In this document: piece by piece, positions 1 through 7,170 of the stretch | How positions within the stretch are numbered: the first letter of the stretch is position 1 | How the letters are laid out: every line of letters starts with the position of its first letter | DNA from: Ruminococcus flavefaciens | Lineage (GTDB): Bacteria; Bacillota; Clostridia; Oscillospirales; Ruminococcaceae | NCBI GenBank assembly: GCA_002348905.1 | Contig: DEBW01000107.1 | Location: forward strand, 1 to 8,309 | Direction of reading: 5' to 3' | Length of the DNA stretch: 8,309 nt | Position numbers and translations under genes: made by a program | Notes under the pieces: generated by a model | What the model was told of the DNA's origin: nothing | The model's database searches: none | Seen by the model: the letters and a program-made list of their open reading frames with translations, nothing else

Positions 1-21
1 TCAATTTCTTTTATGCGTTCA

Positions 22-102
22 CTATAACTCATAACGGGTAATCACATAATCATTCCACTTTATACATTTGTGATCTTGGCTGAATGCACAGTAATCGTTC
101 AT
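22..102 (-). CDS. Small third ORF downstream of istB (element 1), probably truncated
   Basis: A 26-residue frame begins MNDYCAFSQDHKC and starts inside the istB stop codon (ATGA overlap), so it would be translated by coupling from istB. It matches the first 26 residues of the 64-residue ORF in element 2 at 20 of 26 positions, including an identical Tyr-Cys, His-Lys-Cys and Lys-Trp pattern. It then stops (TAG) where the homologue continues. Reading on one base out of frame gives Ser-Glu-Arg-Ile-Lys-Glu-Ile, charged helical sequence like the missing tail, which suggests a frameshift. Function is unknown; the Cys/His spacing could bind metal, but that is a guess. Confidence 0.5.
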   Translation of the reverse strand: MNDYCAFSQDHKCIKWNDYVITRYEL

Positions 103-848
103 TTTGATTCTGCCTCCTTAGCCTGTAATTCTCTCATATTGACATCGCCGGAGTATACCCATACTGCGCCATGCACAATTCTATCCATGATAGCATCGGC
201 ATGGATGCCACCACCAAGTCTGCTGTGCCAGTCTTCACGCTTGTACTGTGTGCAGAAAATTGTAGATGTGCAGTCATAACGACGCTCAATCAGTTCAAAA
301 ATGAAGTGCTGCTCGCTTTCCGTCATGTCATTCAGCAACCATTCGTCAAGAATCAAAAGTTTGTATCCGCTGAATTTTTTCAGAAGTTTAGCTCGACCAT
401 GTATATCAAGTGATGCTTCGCTGAGCAGCTGCATGAGATCAGGAGTTCGTATATATCTTGTACGGAATCCCTGCATACAAGCCTGTCTGCCGATAGCACA
501 CGCAAGATAACTCTTTCCGGAGCCAGTGAACCCATTGAATACAACTGGCTGGTTCTTTTCGATGAATCCGCAATTTCCAAGCGTTAGGATAAGTTCTTTA
601 TCCAGGCCACGCTTTTCATAGTGTACATTCATAAGAGCAGCATCAGCAATACGAAACTTAGCTGCGCTGATCAGGCGATGAACTTTGGCGTTGTACTTGG
701 CGGAATATGTGTAATCAACGGCCATGTTCATGCGTTCATCGAAGGTTAGTGTCATATATTCAGGCTGGTTTTCCTGAAGATCAAAAGCTTCAACCAACTC
801 TCCGAAATTCATTTCGCGAAGTTTTCGTCTTGTCTCTTCACTCAGCAT
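99..848 (-). CDS. istB: IstB, IS21-family AAA+ ATPase helper (element 1)
   Basis: 249 residues, normal IstB length. IstB proteins are DnaC/DnaA-like AAA+ ATPases that bind DNA as oligomers and assist the IstA transposase in target choice and strand transfer. Visible motifs: an N-terminal helical region rich in charged residues (about 1-75), Walker A GFTGSGKS at 106-113, Walker B LLILDEW at 164-170, a sensor-1-like IFCTQ around 197-201, and the arginine-containing MDRIVHG at 221-227. The start at 848 is preferred because GGAGGTGAT lies just upstream on the minus strand. A longer frame back to 920 would place that ribosome binding site inside the gene. The start overlaps the end of istA by 11 bases, indicating translational coupling. 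Confidence 0.93.
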   Translation of the reverse strand: MLSEETRRKLREMNFGELVEAFDLQENQPEYMTLTFDERMNMAVDYTYSAKYNAKVHRLISAAKFRIADAALMNVHYEKRGLDKELILTLGNCGFIEKNQPVVFNGFTGSGKSYLACAIGRQACMQGFRTRYIRTPDLMQLLSEASLDIHGRAKLLKKFSGYKLLILDEWLLNDMTESEQHFIFELIERRYDCTSTIFCTQYKREDWHSRLGGGIHADAIMDRIVHGAVWVYSGDVNMRELQAKEAESK

Positions 849-2397
849 GATTATCACCTCCGTAATAGGAAGCTCCCCGCACAAAACCGGCAGGCGACGG
901 TTCATTTTCCAGCTTCTCACTCTCCTTGTATTCTAAATCCTGACTGGAGGCAAGGATTGCTCTGAGATGTGAGTAGCGCGGTATGCTGACATGGTCAAGT
1001 GCCACCTTGCAGGCTGTTTCTAAACGTTCAGCAGAGTACTTCTTGCTCAGTTTCAACACTGACATCGAAGGGTTTATGCCCTGCTCAGAAGTGCGATAGC
1101 TTTTGAAAATACGGTCAACAACCTCTAATGTCATCTTACCTATTGATGCAGCCCACTGTCTGACAGTAAGCTCGTTCCATTCAGTCTTCTGGAAACGTTC
1201 AGGAATGTCCTCCGGATATGTATCATACCTGTTGCGAACATAACTCGGAAAACGTTTGTGGGATGAGATACGTTCATGACCACAGTAGATTTCAATCATG
1301 CTGTCAGTAATCTTCAAATCAACAGTTTTGCCTACAAAACGATAAGGGACAGAATATTTACAGGTTTGATAGGTGACATGAAAATCTGATCCGATAACAC
1401 GTTTGTATTCCCATACAGCATATTCGTACGGAAATGATGGAAGCGGTCGAAGTGTAATGTGCTCATTTGCTTCAAACACCTCGCGGCGACTGCCTTCGCG
1501 CTTCTGAAAAGGCTTATTATTGAATTCTTCTAATGCCGCTGCAACATCGGTTTTAATATCATGTAGAGAATCATACTCATTGTTACGCAGACGTGCAATG
1601 ATAGCTGTTGCAATCTTTCCTACAGTACCTTCAACTGAAGCTTTGTGTTTAGGTTTCTTAACTCCGGCAGGCATGATCGCTGTGCAATAGTGATTTGAAA
1701 AATCCTCATAGCACTGATTAAGGACAATGTCGCCCTCACGTGGATGTGCCACCACGCCAGTCTTAAGATTGTCACAAACAATACGAAGTGTGACGCCACC
1801 GAAGTACTCAAACATATGGATATTACAACTGATCCATGTCTGTTCATTCATGTTCAGGCAGGGCTCAACATATGCAAGCTGACTGTACGGAAGAACTGCA
1901 ACAAAAAGATATACAGGGTGTACTTTGCCTTCTTCAGGATCATTAAGACGCATTGTCTTGCCACTCCAATCAACCTCGCATGTTACGCCTGGTTTATGGG
2001 TAATGTGGTTAGTAAGGTTATTCTGCTCAACATATTTTGCGTAATCATCGCAAAACTTAGAGTATCCGACTGGAACACCTTCCTTTACATCTTCTTTGTA
2101 CTCCTGCCAGAGCAACTTAAGCGTAACACCGGTTTTCTTCAGTTCTGAATGGATATGCTCATAGTTTACGGGAGAGTATACCGTTTCCTTATGAAACTTA
2201 TCAGGGAAGAAAAGCAGATATACCTCATCATCACTTTTGTCTGCGACATCAGTGTAGTTGATTCCGAGATCATTTGCTCTTGCCCACACTTTTGACACAG
2301 ATTTCGTTGAAATATGTCGTGTTGCAGCGATAGCTCTCTGTGACATATTTGCTTGCCTAAGCTCAAGAATGAGCTTAACATCAATCTTGTTTGCCAT
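838..2397 (-). CDS. istA: IstA, IS21-family DDE transposase (element 1), intact
   Basis: 519 residues, full length for the family. IstA cuts and joins the element ends through an RNase H-fold DDE site. An N-terminal helix-turn-helix for end binding lies near residues 10-42 (ANMSQRAIAATRHISTKSVS). The catalytic triad is visible as D143 in EVDWSGKT, D209 in VCDNLKTG and E256 in SVEG. The C-terminal half (about 300-500) is the usual IS21 domain with the KYSVPYRFVGK stretch. The start at 2397 is chosen because AAGGAGG (2406-2412) sits 8 bases upstream; an in-frame ATG six codons earlier would put that site inside the coding region. It is the first gene of an istA-istB-small ORF unit. Confidence 0.94.
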   Translation of the reverse strand: MANKIDVKLILELRQANMSQRAIAATRHISTKSVSKVWARANDLGINYTDVADKSDDEVYLLFFPDKFHKETVYSPVNYEHIHSELKKTGVTLKLLWQEYKEDVKEGVPVGYSKFCDDYAKYVEQNNLTNHITHKPGVTCEVDWSGKTMRLNDPEEGKVHPVYLFVAVLPYSQLAYVEPCLNMNEQTWISCNIHMFEYFGGVTLRIVCDNLKTGVVAHPREGDIVLNQCYEDFSNHYCTAIMPAGVKKPKHKASVEGTVGKIATAIIARLRNNEYDSLHDIKTDVAAALEEFNNKPFQKREGSRREVFEANEHITLRPLPSFPYEYAVWEYKRVIGSDFHVTYQTCKYSVPYRFVGKTVDLKITDSMIEIYCGHERISSHKRFPSYVRNRYDTYPEDIPERFQKTEWNELTVRQWAASIGKMTLEVVDRIFKSYRTSEQGINPSMSVLKLSKKYSAERLETACKVALDHVSIPRYSHLRAILASSQDLEYKESEKLENEPSPAGFVRGASYYGGDNHAE

Positions 2398-2405
2398 ATT
2401 TATGG

Positions 2406-2449
2406 CCTCCTTCATATATATTCGAGGTTTAGCCTCTGCTTATATTATA
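2406..2449 (-). promoter_or_regulatory. Probable istA (element 1) promoter -10 box, leader and ribosome binding site
   Basis: On the minus strand a perfect TATAAT lies at 2444-2449 and AAGGAGG at 2406-2412. Between them is a short GAGG/CCTC inverted repeat (about 2424-2436). No good -35 box is visible; the region where it would fall overlaps the innermost terminal repeat unit (2468-2485). Transposase bound at the end could therefore compete with RNA polymerase, which is inference. Confidence 0.5.
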
Positions 2450-2467
2450 CATGAAGTGCGGTCTTTC

Positions 2468-2550
2468 TGCGGATCACTGCGTTCCTATTGCGGATTGGTG
2501 TTTTCCTTGCTGCGGAACGATGTTTTCCTTCTGATGGATTGATGTTTTCC
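2468..2550. repeat. Four-unit terminal repeat array at the istA-side end of element 1
   Basis: Four related units lie at 2468-2485, 2489-2506, 2511-2528 and 2532-2550. The two middle units share TGCGGA and TGTTTTCC with a variable middle; the innermost (TGCGGATCACTGCGTTCC) and outermost (TGATGGATTGATGTTTTCC) are variants. Unit starts are 21, 22 and 21 bases apart, about two helical turns, so all sites face one side of the DNA. IS21-family ends are known to carry multiple direct repeats that bind the transposase. Confidence 0.8.
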
Positions 2551-2564
2551 GGAGCGAAGAATAA

Positions 2565-2882
2565 TCACCTGAAGAACTGATCGATGAAGCAGAAACTGAA
2601 GATACCAGCAGCAATACTGCGGTCAGAAACCGTGAAAACATAAAGCATGTACGCAAAACTGACAGTGGTCGCAAGAGAGCGCCTAAAAAACCTGTAGATT
2701 TATCACATCTGCCGGTGAGTGTGCGTTATCTGATAGATGTTGATCATCTTAATGCAGAATACGGAGAAGGCAACTGGAGAATAGCATACTGGAGCGAAAG
2801 CAAAAGAATCGAATATCTGGATATTCCGCTTAGCGAGTGCACCTGTACCGGAAATTCAGAGCAGGTGATGGCGATGAATTAG
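2565..2882 (+). pseudogene. Remnant resembling the N-terminal region of IS66-family TnpC
   Basis: An open plus-strand frame with no evident start, ending in TAG at 2880-2882. It begins with acidic SPEELIDEAETED, passes through a basic linker (GRKRAPKKP) and DLSHLPV, then NAEYGEGNWRIAYW. The order of acidic stretch, basic linker, short D-L-x-x-LP segment and YG-x-GNW resembles the region before the catalytic domain of some Firmicute IS66 TnpC proteins, from memory of the family. No catalytic domain follows, and the tail (ECTCTGNSEQVMAMN) looks unrelated or decayed. It starts directly at the inferred end of IS21 element 1, consistent with that element having inserted into an older IS66 copy. 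It could instead be a fragment of some other protein. Confidence 0.5.
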
Positions 2883-2948
2883 AGCACCCTTTTCCGGAGC
2901 ACTGAGCAAGTGAATCCGGTCAAGAGTGCAGTAGGTAAATCAACTCAG
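2883..2948. other. Junction region holding the unresolved istB-side end of IS21 element 2
   Basis: No gene is visible here. Somewhere in this stretch the IS66-like remnant gives way to the istB-side terminus of element 2. Candidate TG starts occur near 2903 and 2911 (TGAATCCGGTCAAGAGTGCA), but no partner end is in the window to confirm the choice. It also contains TTTTCCGGAGC (2890-2900), an 11-bp exact copy of 2545-2555 at the end of element 1. Confidence 0.4.
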
Positions 2949-3143
2949 TTAAATTTCAGGATAGTCAATACCATTTTCTTTGAGAAGATTAGTAAGAACT
3001 TCAATGTAGTCATAGAGTTTATGAATTTCGATCCAGTTACCATGGCAAAGCTCATCTGCTTCTTCAAGTTCATGACGAGTAATCTGATAGTCTATCCATT
3101 TGAGGCATTTATGATTCTTGCTGAACGCACAGTAATCATTCAT
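2949..3143 (-). CDS. Small conserved third ORF downstream of istB (element 2)
   Basis: 64 residues, beginning MNDYCAFSKNHKC and ending KENGIDYPEI. It overlaps the 3' end of istB by 8 bases, so it is probably translated by coupling in the istA-istB operon. The first 26 residues match the element 1 counterpart at 20 positions, with Cys5, His11, Cys13, Lys15 and Trp16 identical. Residues from about 24 onward (ELEEADEL, then IEIHKLYDYIEVLTNLL) look like an amphipathic helix or short coiled coil. No known domain is recognised. A small N-terminal Cys/His module followed by a helix could be a DNA- or protein-binding accessory factor, but this is inference. Confidence 0.65.
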   Translation of the reverse strand: MNDYCAFSKNHKCLKWIDYQITRHELEEADELCHGNWIEIHKLYDYIEVLTNLLKENGIDYPEI

Positions 3144-3918
3144 GTTCTGAATCCTCCTTTGCAGAAGATTTTAAACCATGACGTTCTCTCATGGATACAT
3201 CTCCTTCTATCATAATTTCATATGAATTATGAACAATACGGTCAATGATAGCTTCGCAAAGGGTTGCATCACATTCATCACCGATACGGGAGTACCAGCC
3301 AGAAGGTTCAAACTGTGTACAGAAAATTACAGAACCTTTAATACTGCGGGCTTCGATGATCTCCAGCAATTCTCTTGCCTGACTTGTTGTCAAAGGGGTA
3401 AGAAGAAATTCATCAAGTATGAGCAGATCTATCTTCTGATAGTTCTTAATCACCTTAGAGTATGTTCCTTCTCCACGAGCAACTGCAAGTTCATTAAGCA
3501 AATCAGGAAGCCTGATGTATCTGACTTTAATAAAATTTCTGCAAGCAGCAATTCCTAAAGCACAGGCAATATATGTTTTTCCATTACCAGAAGCACCTTT
3601 TATGATTATGTGGTGACTGTCTGTTATGTACCTGCAAGTTGAAAGTGCAATTATCTCACCTTTGTTGAGGTTTCGGTCAGCGTGGTATTCGATATCTTCA
3701 ATGCATGCATTGGGATATCTGAATTCAGCGTGGCGGACGAGTTTATCAAGCCTGGTATTTCTTCTTTTTTCCCATTCTTTATCAACTAACATTCCAAATC
3801 TGTCTTCAAACGAAAGTCCTTCAAAATGTTCCGGATTTGCGCACTGATTCTCGAAAGCCTCAGCCATTGCAGAAAGGCGAATCTCACGCAGTTTACTGAT
3901 AGTAGCCTGTTTAACCAT
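3136..3918 (-). CDS. istB: IstB, IS21-family AAA+ ATPase helper (element 2)
   Basis: 260 residues with Walker A GASGNGKT at 108-115, Walker B LLILDE at 165-170, a sensor-like VIFCTQ at 197-202 and IIDRIVHN at 224-231. As in other IstB proteins it would bind ATP and DNA and direct IstA to the target. The start is supported by GGAGGTG seven bases upstream on the minus strand, and it overlaps the istA stop by one base (TAATG), a tight coupling. The gene is intact although its partner istA is interrupted, so it may still be made only if a promoter remains within or upstream of the istA remnant. It is diverged from the IstB of element 1, so the two elements are not recent copies of each other. Confidence 0.93.
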   Translation of the reverse strand: MVKQATISKLREIRLSAMAEAFENQCANPEHFEGLSFEDRFGMLVDKEWEKRRNTRLDKLVRHAEFRYPNACIEDIEYHADRNLNKGEIIALSTCRYITDSHHIIIKGASGNGKTYIACALGIAACRNFIKVRYIRLPDLLNELAVARGEGTYSKVIKNYQKIDLLILDEFLLTPLTTSQARELLEIIEARSIKGSVIFCTQFEPSGWYSRIGDECDATLCEAIIDRIVHNSYEIMIEGDVSMRERHGLKSSAKEDSEHE

Positions 3919-4835
3919 TACTTTGCACCTCCATTGTAGTAAGCGGCGCCTCTTGTAATGCCATATGAACTGCTTTCTTTTCTGGATTTAGGCTGTTCAG
4001 TTTTTACTGTATCCTGACCATTTTTAAGAATGGTTGTAATATTTTTAAGACTTGGTTTAGGCGTATATGACAAAGCTTTTGCACATGAGCTTTCCAGTCT
4101 GTGCGTCGAATATTTGTCTGCAAGTTTCATAAGCGAAGCACATGCTTTGTAACCTTGTTTTTCTTCTTTATGCATTGTTAAGAATGTCTTAACCACAAGA
4201 AGAGTACAGGTACCGATATTTTCGGCCCACTTAATAAAGCTTTCTGAATTGTATTCAAGAAATTTACGATGATTTTCCGGCATATGTTCAGGGATATATA
4301 CAGGATCTTTTTCATATCGTCTTCGAACGTGTGAAGCTATTCTGTTTCCCTGATAGAACACTTCAACACAGTTTTCAGTTGATCTGATATCGACCTTTTT
4401 TCCGATGTACTCATATGGTACTGAATACTTGCAGTTTCCTACAGTAATCAGGTAATCCGGCTGTATCTTTGCTGATGACCATACTGCTGTTTCATATGGT
4501 TCATTTGGAAGAGGGATAAGATATTCTTTTTCTTCTTCAAGAAATGCCGATAAACGACTTCCTTTTTTCTTTTGAAAATTTCTTGAATTGAATTCAGCAA
4601 GTTTTTCTCTGATAGCATAATTAAGTTCATCAAATGAAAAAAACTTTCTGTTTCTGAGTGCTGCCAGAATCCAGGTCTCAACGACCTTTACTGAGCCTTC
4701 TGCGCTTGGTTTGTCCTTGGGCTTAACAGGACGTGCAGGGATTACAGCTGTTCCGTAATGCTCAGCCATCTCATGATATGAGCGATTCAGGATCAATTCG
4801 CTTCTTGTATTCTTGATAACTCCGGTTTTAAGGTT
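3918..4835 (-). pseudogene. istA: 3' part of istA (element 2), split by the RIT insertion
   Basis: About 305 codons of IstA starting at N-L-K-T-G-V, the segment just after the second catalytic Asp, and running to the natural stop. It retains the catalytic Glu in KPSAEG (about residue 46 of the fragment) and the C-terminal domain with KYSVPYEYIGK. The first Asp and helix-turn-helix lie beyond the window; the second Asp is on the far side of the RIT at 8293-8295. The frame stays open into the RIT end to a TTG at 4883, adding 16 foreign residues, but no ribosome binding site is visible there. No stop or frameshift is seen inside the remnant, so the interruption looks recent. Confidence 0.92.
4830..4835. 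repeat. Left copy of the 6-bp target/core AAGGTT
   Basis: AAGGTT here and at 8287-8292 are direct repeats at the two RIT borders. On the minus strand they are the Asn-Leu codons of the DNLKTG motif of istA. In tyrosine recombinase terms this is the crossover (core) region between arms; removing one copy with the element rebuilds istA exactly. Confidence 0.85.
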
Positions 4836-4863
4836 TAATGTAAAGAGGATGTTAATGTAAAGT
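4830..4863 (+). repeat. RIT left terminal inverted repeat, 34 bp perfect
   Basis: These 34 bases are the exact reverse complement of 8233-8266; identity stops at once on both sides. The repeat contains the core AAGGTT and two copies of TAATGTAAAG (4836-4845, 4853-4862) 17 bases apart. Confidence 0.93.
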
Positions 4864-4916
4864 TGATTATAAATAGATCTCAAATCTAATGATTATAGGT
4901 ATTCGACTTTACATTA
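4836..4916. repeat. Left-end recombinase-binding 10-mers (three copies)
   Basis: TAATGTAAAG lies at 4836-4845 and 4853-4862, and its reverse complement CTTTACATTA at 4907-4916. The inner pair forms a 13-bp imperfect inverted repeat (4851-4863 with 4906-4918, 12 of 13 pairs) around a 42-base spacer. These are likely binding sites for one or more Rit proteins. Confidence 0.75.
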
Positions 4917-4919
4917 ATA

Positions 4920-4928
4920 TGATATAAT
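4920..4928 (+). promoter_or_regulatory. Extended -10 promoter of the rit operon
   Basis: TGATATAAT is a perfect extended -10 box (TGnTATAAT) about 33 bases before the first recombinase start. No convincing -35 box is present, as is common for extended -10 promoters. It lies just after the inner arm copy (4907-4916), so recombinase bound there would block polymerase. Transcription would start near 4935. Confidence 0.6.
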
Positions 4929-4942
4929 TGGATCAATCATAG

Positions 4943-4950
4943 AAAGGAGG
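4943..4950 (+). promoter_or_regulatory. Ribosome binding site of ritA
   Basis: AAAGGAGG lies 10 bases before the ATG at 4961, slightly long spacing but an almost full anti-16S match, which fixes the start. Confidence 0.75.
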
Positions 4951-4960
4951 AATTATCATC

Positions 4961-6193
4961 ATGATTGATTCCAGTTACTCAATGACACTGTATGATGCAA
5001 TCCAACTGTTTCAAAGACACATCATACAAAACTACGGATCCGAATCCAAAACAGCACAGGCTTACATTCGGATCTCTAATGATTTACAGCGGTATGCTAA
5101 AGAAACGGATTTGGAGGTTTCCCCGGAAGATGTGATCCAAGAATACTATCGTATTATCGTCGGGGTCCCTGCATTTGAAGCTGTTCCGTCAAAATCAAAA
5201 GAACGTCGAGAAAGAGCTGTTCAGATGATTCTGGATATCCTTAATGGAAAAGAACCTAAGAGAAAGTATACCACCCATAAGCGTGATTGTCCCATTACGT
5301 ACCTGACTGTCATCAGAAAATATGAAACTTTCATGAGAAATGACCAAAAGAGCGATGGCACAGTACGCACGAGATCCGGACGAATCACTGTGTTTTTTGC
5401 TTTTCTTGAGGAGTGTAAATGTACATCATTAGAGGGCATCACGCCGGAGCTGTTTGCAAGATTTGTATCGTCCCTCAATGATAGGTATTCATCACAGGGA
5501 AAAGCGTCCATTTTGTATACGTTAAGGAATTTCTTTTCCTATGATGAGTTCTCAGGAGCGCTATCTTTCGATCCGATTCCCTTTTTGACAGGGATTCATT
5601 CCGGAAAGCATGAAAGACTCCCATCCTTTTACACGGCAGAAGAAGTAAGGCGTATCCTGAATGCTGTCGACAGGAATACCCCATGGGGAAAAACAGTCTA
5701 TCTTATGATGCTTTTGGCAAGTGTGTACGGTTTTCGCTCAAGCGATATCAAAGCAATGGTTCTTGACAATATAAACTGGAAAAATCGCACAATAAATATC
5801 ACGCAGTACAAGACGCACAAAGAGATTTCCCTTCCCATGACAGATGAGATCCTTTTTGCACTCCTTGACTATATTAAGAATGTGCGTCCTGAGTCAGACT
5901 GTCCGAATGTGTTCATCCGACTTAGAAAACCGTACATTGCATACTCAATGAATGATCACTTTGGCGACAAGATATTACCGTTTTTTGAAATTGCCGGTGT
6001 TGATACAAAAGGTAAACATCATGGTCTGCATTCTTTAAGGCATAGTCTGGCAACAAACCTTTTGGTTTCAGGAACCCCGATAAATGAGATTGCTGTGATA
6101 CTTGGACACACATCTGCGGCATCCACAAAAACTTATGTATGGTCAGATATAGAGCATCTCCGAGCAGCAGCATTGGAGGTGCCTAAAAAATGA
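4961..6193 (+). CDS. ritA: RitA, tyrosine recombinase 1 of the RIT element
   Basis: 410 residues, the longest of the three. Tyrosine recombinases cut and rejoin DNA through a covalent 3'-phosphotyrosine. An N-terminal SAM-like DNA-binding portion (about 105-200) is preceded by roughly 100 extra residues. The C-terminal catalytic domain follows, with R259 (YGFRSSDI), K284 (QYKTHKE), H357 and R360 (HSLRH), H383 (LGH) and nucleophile Y392 (KTYVW). All six catalytic positions are present, so it should be active. It is the first gene of the operon, and its stop overlaps the ritB start (ATGA). The ritA name is assigned from position in the trio, not from a database match. Confidence 0.9.
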   Translation: MIDSSYSMTLYDAIQLFQRHIIQNYGSESKTAQAYIRISNDLQRYAKETDLEVSPEDVIQEYYRIIVGVPAFEAVPSKSKERRERAVQMILDILNGKEPKRKYTTHKRDCPITYLTVIRKYETFMRNDQKSDGTVRTRSGRITVFFAFLEECKCTSLEGITPELFARFVSSLNDRYSSQGKASILYTLRNFFSYDEFSGALSFDPIPFLTGIHSGKHERLPSFYTAEEVRRILNAVDRNTPWGKTVYLMMLLASVYGFRSSDIKAMVLDNINWKNRTINITQYKTHKEISLPMTDEILFALLDYIKNVRPESDCPNVFIRLRKPYIAYSMNDHFGDKILPFFEIAGVDTKGKHHGLHSLRHSLATNLLVSGTPINEIAVILGHTSAASTKTYVWSDIEHLRAAALEVPKK

Positions 6194-7170
6194 TCAATGA
6201 CAAGGAATTTCTTAAATTTGAAGAAGGTTTTTTCAAACCATATTTTGAAAAATTCATAGAGTTCAAGCGTGGAAAAGGTGAAAAAGTTGCTCATTCAACC
6301 ATGGTTCGCTTAAGAAAACTGAACAATTCGCTTAATACTTACTATGAACATCATATATCTGACCGGATGGTGGAGGAGTTACTGGCTCCTCTTGATGGAT
6401 TAAGCGAATTAGAACGCCAATATCTTACAGCGAATCTCCGCCAGTTTCGCTCTTTCTTGGCACTTCTCGGGATTGATGCGGCCATCGTCCCACGAAAATA
6501 TATGAGAACGGTAAAGAGTGAATTTCGTCCGTACATTTTCAGTGACGATGAACTGCGCCGTCTGACTATTGCAGCCGACACGCTTCCTGCATCAAGAAAG
6601 TCGAGCTCGCATCAGCAGATATACCCAGTGCTCGTCAGATTACTTATAGGTACCGGAATGCGCATAGGCGAAGTCCTTGCACTGAAGCGGGCGAATGTTG
6701 ACACTTCAAACGGTGTGATCAATGTTATCAACGGTAAAAATGGCGTTTCAAGATTTATTCCTGTATCCAACAGCTTGAAAGAAGTCCTATTTGACTATGC
6801 CAAGACTATAGATATGTCTGATGAGAATAGACCGTTTTTCACTTCCTCCTACACCGGTGGTCATCTTACATATGATGCTATGAAATATATGTTTCCAAAG
6901 ATGTTTAAGACGGCAGGCATACACAAGTCAGATGGTAAGACGCCAAATATCCATTCTATCCGGCATACATTCTGCACCAAAAGTCTGGAAAAAATGTTGA
7001 AAAACGGAATGAATGTCTATACTGCCATTCCGATACTGGCGGCATACGTCGGACATGTGAATTACATAGATACAGAAAAATACATTCATTTCACAGAACA
7101 GGGACATACGGATTTCTTGCAGAAAGAATCATCCTTGGGGAGTCTATTCCCGGAGGTGGACAATGAGTGA
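6190..7170 (+). CDS. ritB: RitB, tyrosine recombinase 2 of the RIT element
   Basis: 326 residues. An N-terminal DNA-binding region (about 10-105) is followed by a catalytic domain with R158 (GTGMRIGE), K183 (NGKNGVSR), H255 and R258 (HSIRH), H289 (YVGH) and Y298 (EKYIH). The start overlaps the ritA stop by four bases and has GGAGGT (6175-6180) nine bases upstream, within the end of ritA. The loop between the second motif pair and the last His is longer than in RitA (MNVYTAIPILAAYVGH). It probably acts with RitA and RitC on the element ends; which arm each one binds cannot be told from sequence. Confidence 0.9.
   Translation: MINDKEFLKFEEGFFKPYFEKFIEFKRGKGEKVAHSTMVRLRKLNNSLNTYYEHHISDRMVEELLAPLDGLSELERQYLTANLRQFRSFLALLGIDAAIVPRKYMRTVKSEFRPYIFSDDELRRLTIAADTLPASRKSSSHQQIYPVLVRLLIGTGMRIGEVLALKRANVDTSNGVINVINGKNGVSRFIPVSNSLKEVLFDYAKTIDMSDENRPFFTSSYTGGHLTYDAMKYMFPKMFKTAGIHKSDGKTPNIHSIRHTFCTKSLEKMLKNGMNVYTAIPILAAYVGHVNYIDTEKYIHFTEQGHTDFLQKESSLGSLFPEVDNE

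Larger units (their letters stand above)
1..2567 (-). mobile_element. IS21-family element 1 (istB-side end cut by window start)
   Basis: An istA-istB pair in the usual IS21 order and overlap, read on the minus strand, with terminal repeats beyond the istA start at 2468-2550. The right boundary is an estimate: IS21-family ends finish in CA, and the first suitable CA beyond the last repeat is at 2566-2567, directly before sequence that reads as an IS66 transposase remnant. The istB-side terminus is not in the window, so the target duplication cannot be checked. Both genes look intact, so the element may be active if its missing end is present. Confidence 0.8.

Noticed and set aside
849..920. 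N-terminal extension of istB in element 1
   Set aside because: The extra 24 codons overlap istA further and would place the clear GGAGGTGAT site inside the gene; the family normally starts close to the 848 ATG.
1744..2148. 134-residue plus-strand ORF
   Set aside because: It lies wholly antisense to the intact istA, has no ribosome binding site and is rich in residues typical of a shadow frame.
2470..2560. Riboswitch or small RNA in the gap upstream of istA
   Set aside because: The repeats fit transposase binding sites of an IS21 end; no stem with a matching terminator is visible.
2910..3215. 101-residue plus-strand ORF near the end of element 2
   Set aside because: It is antisense to the small third ORF and the end of istB, both of which are supported by overlap and homology; no start signal is visible.
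4866..4897. Outward minus-strand promoters in the RIT left end
   Set aside because: Two TATAAT sequences occur at 4866-4871 and 4892-4897, but neither has a reasonable -35 box or extended -10, and the stretch is A/T-rich enough to give them by chance.
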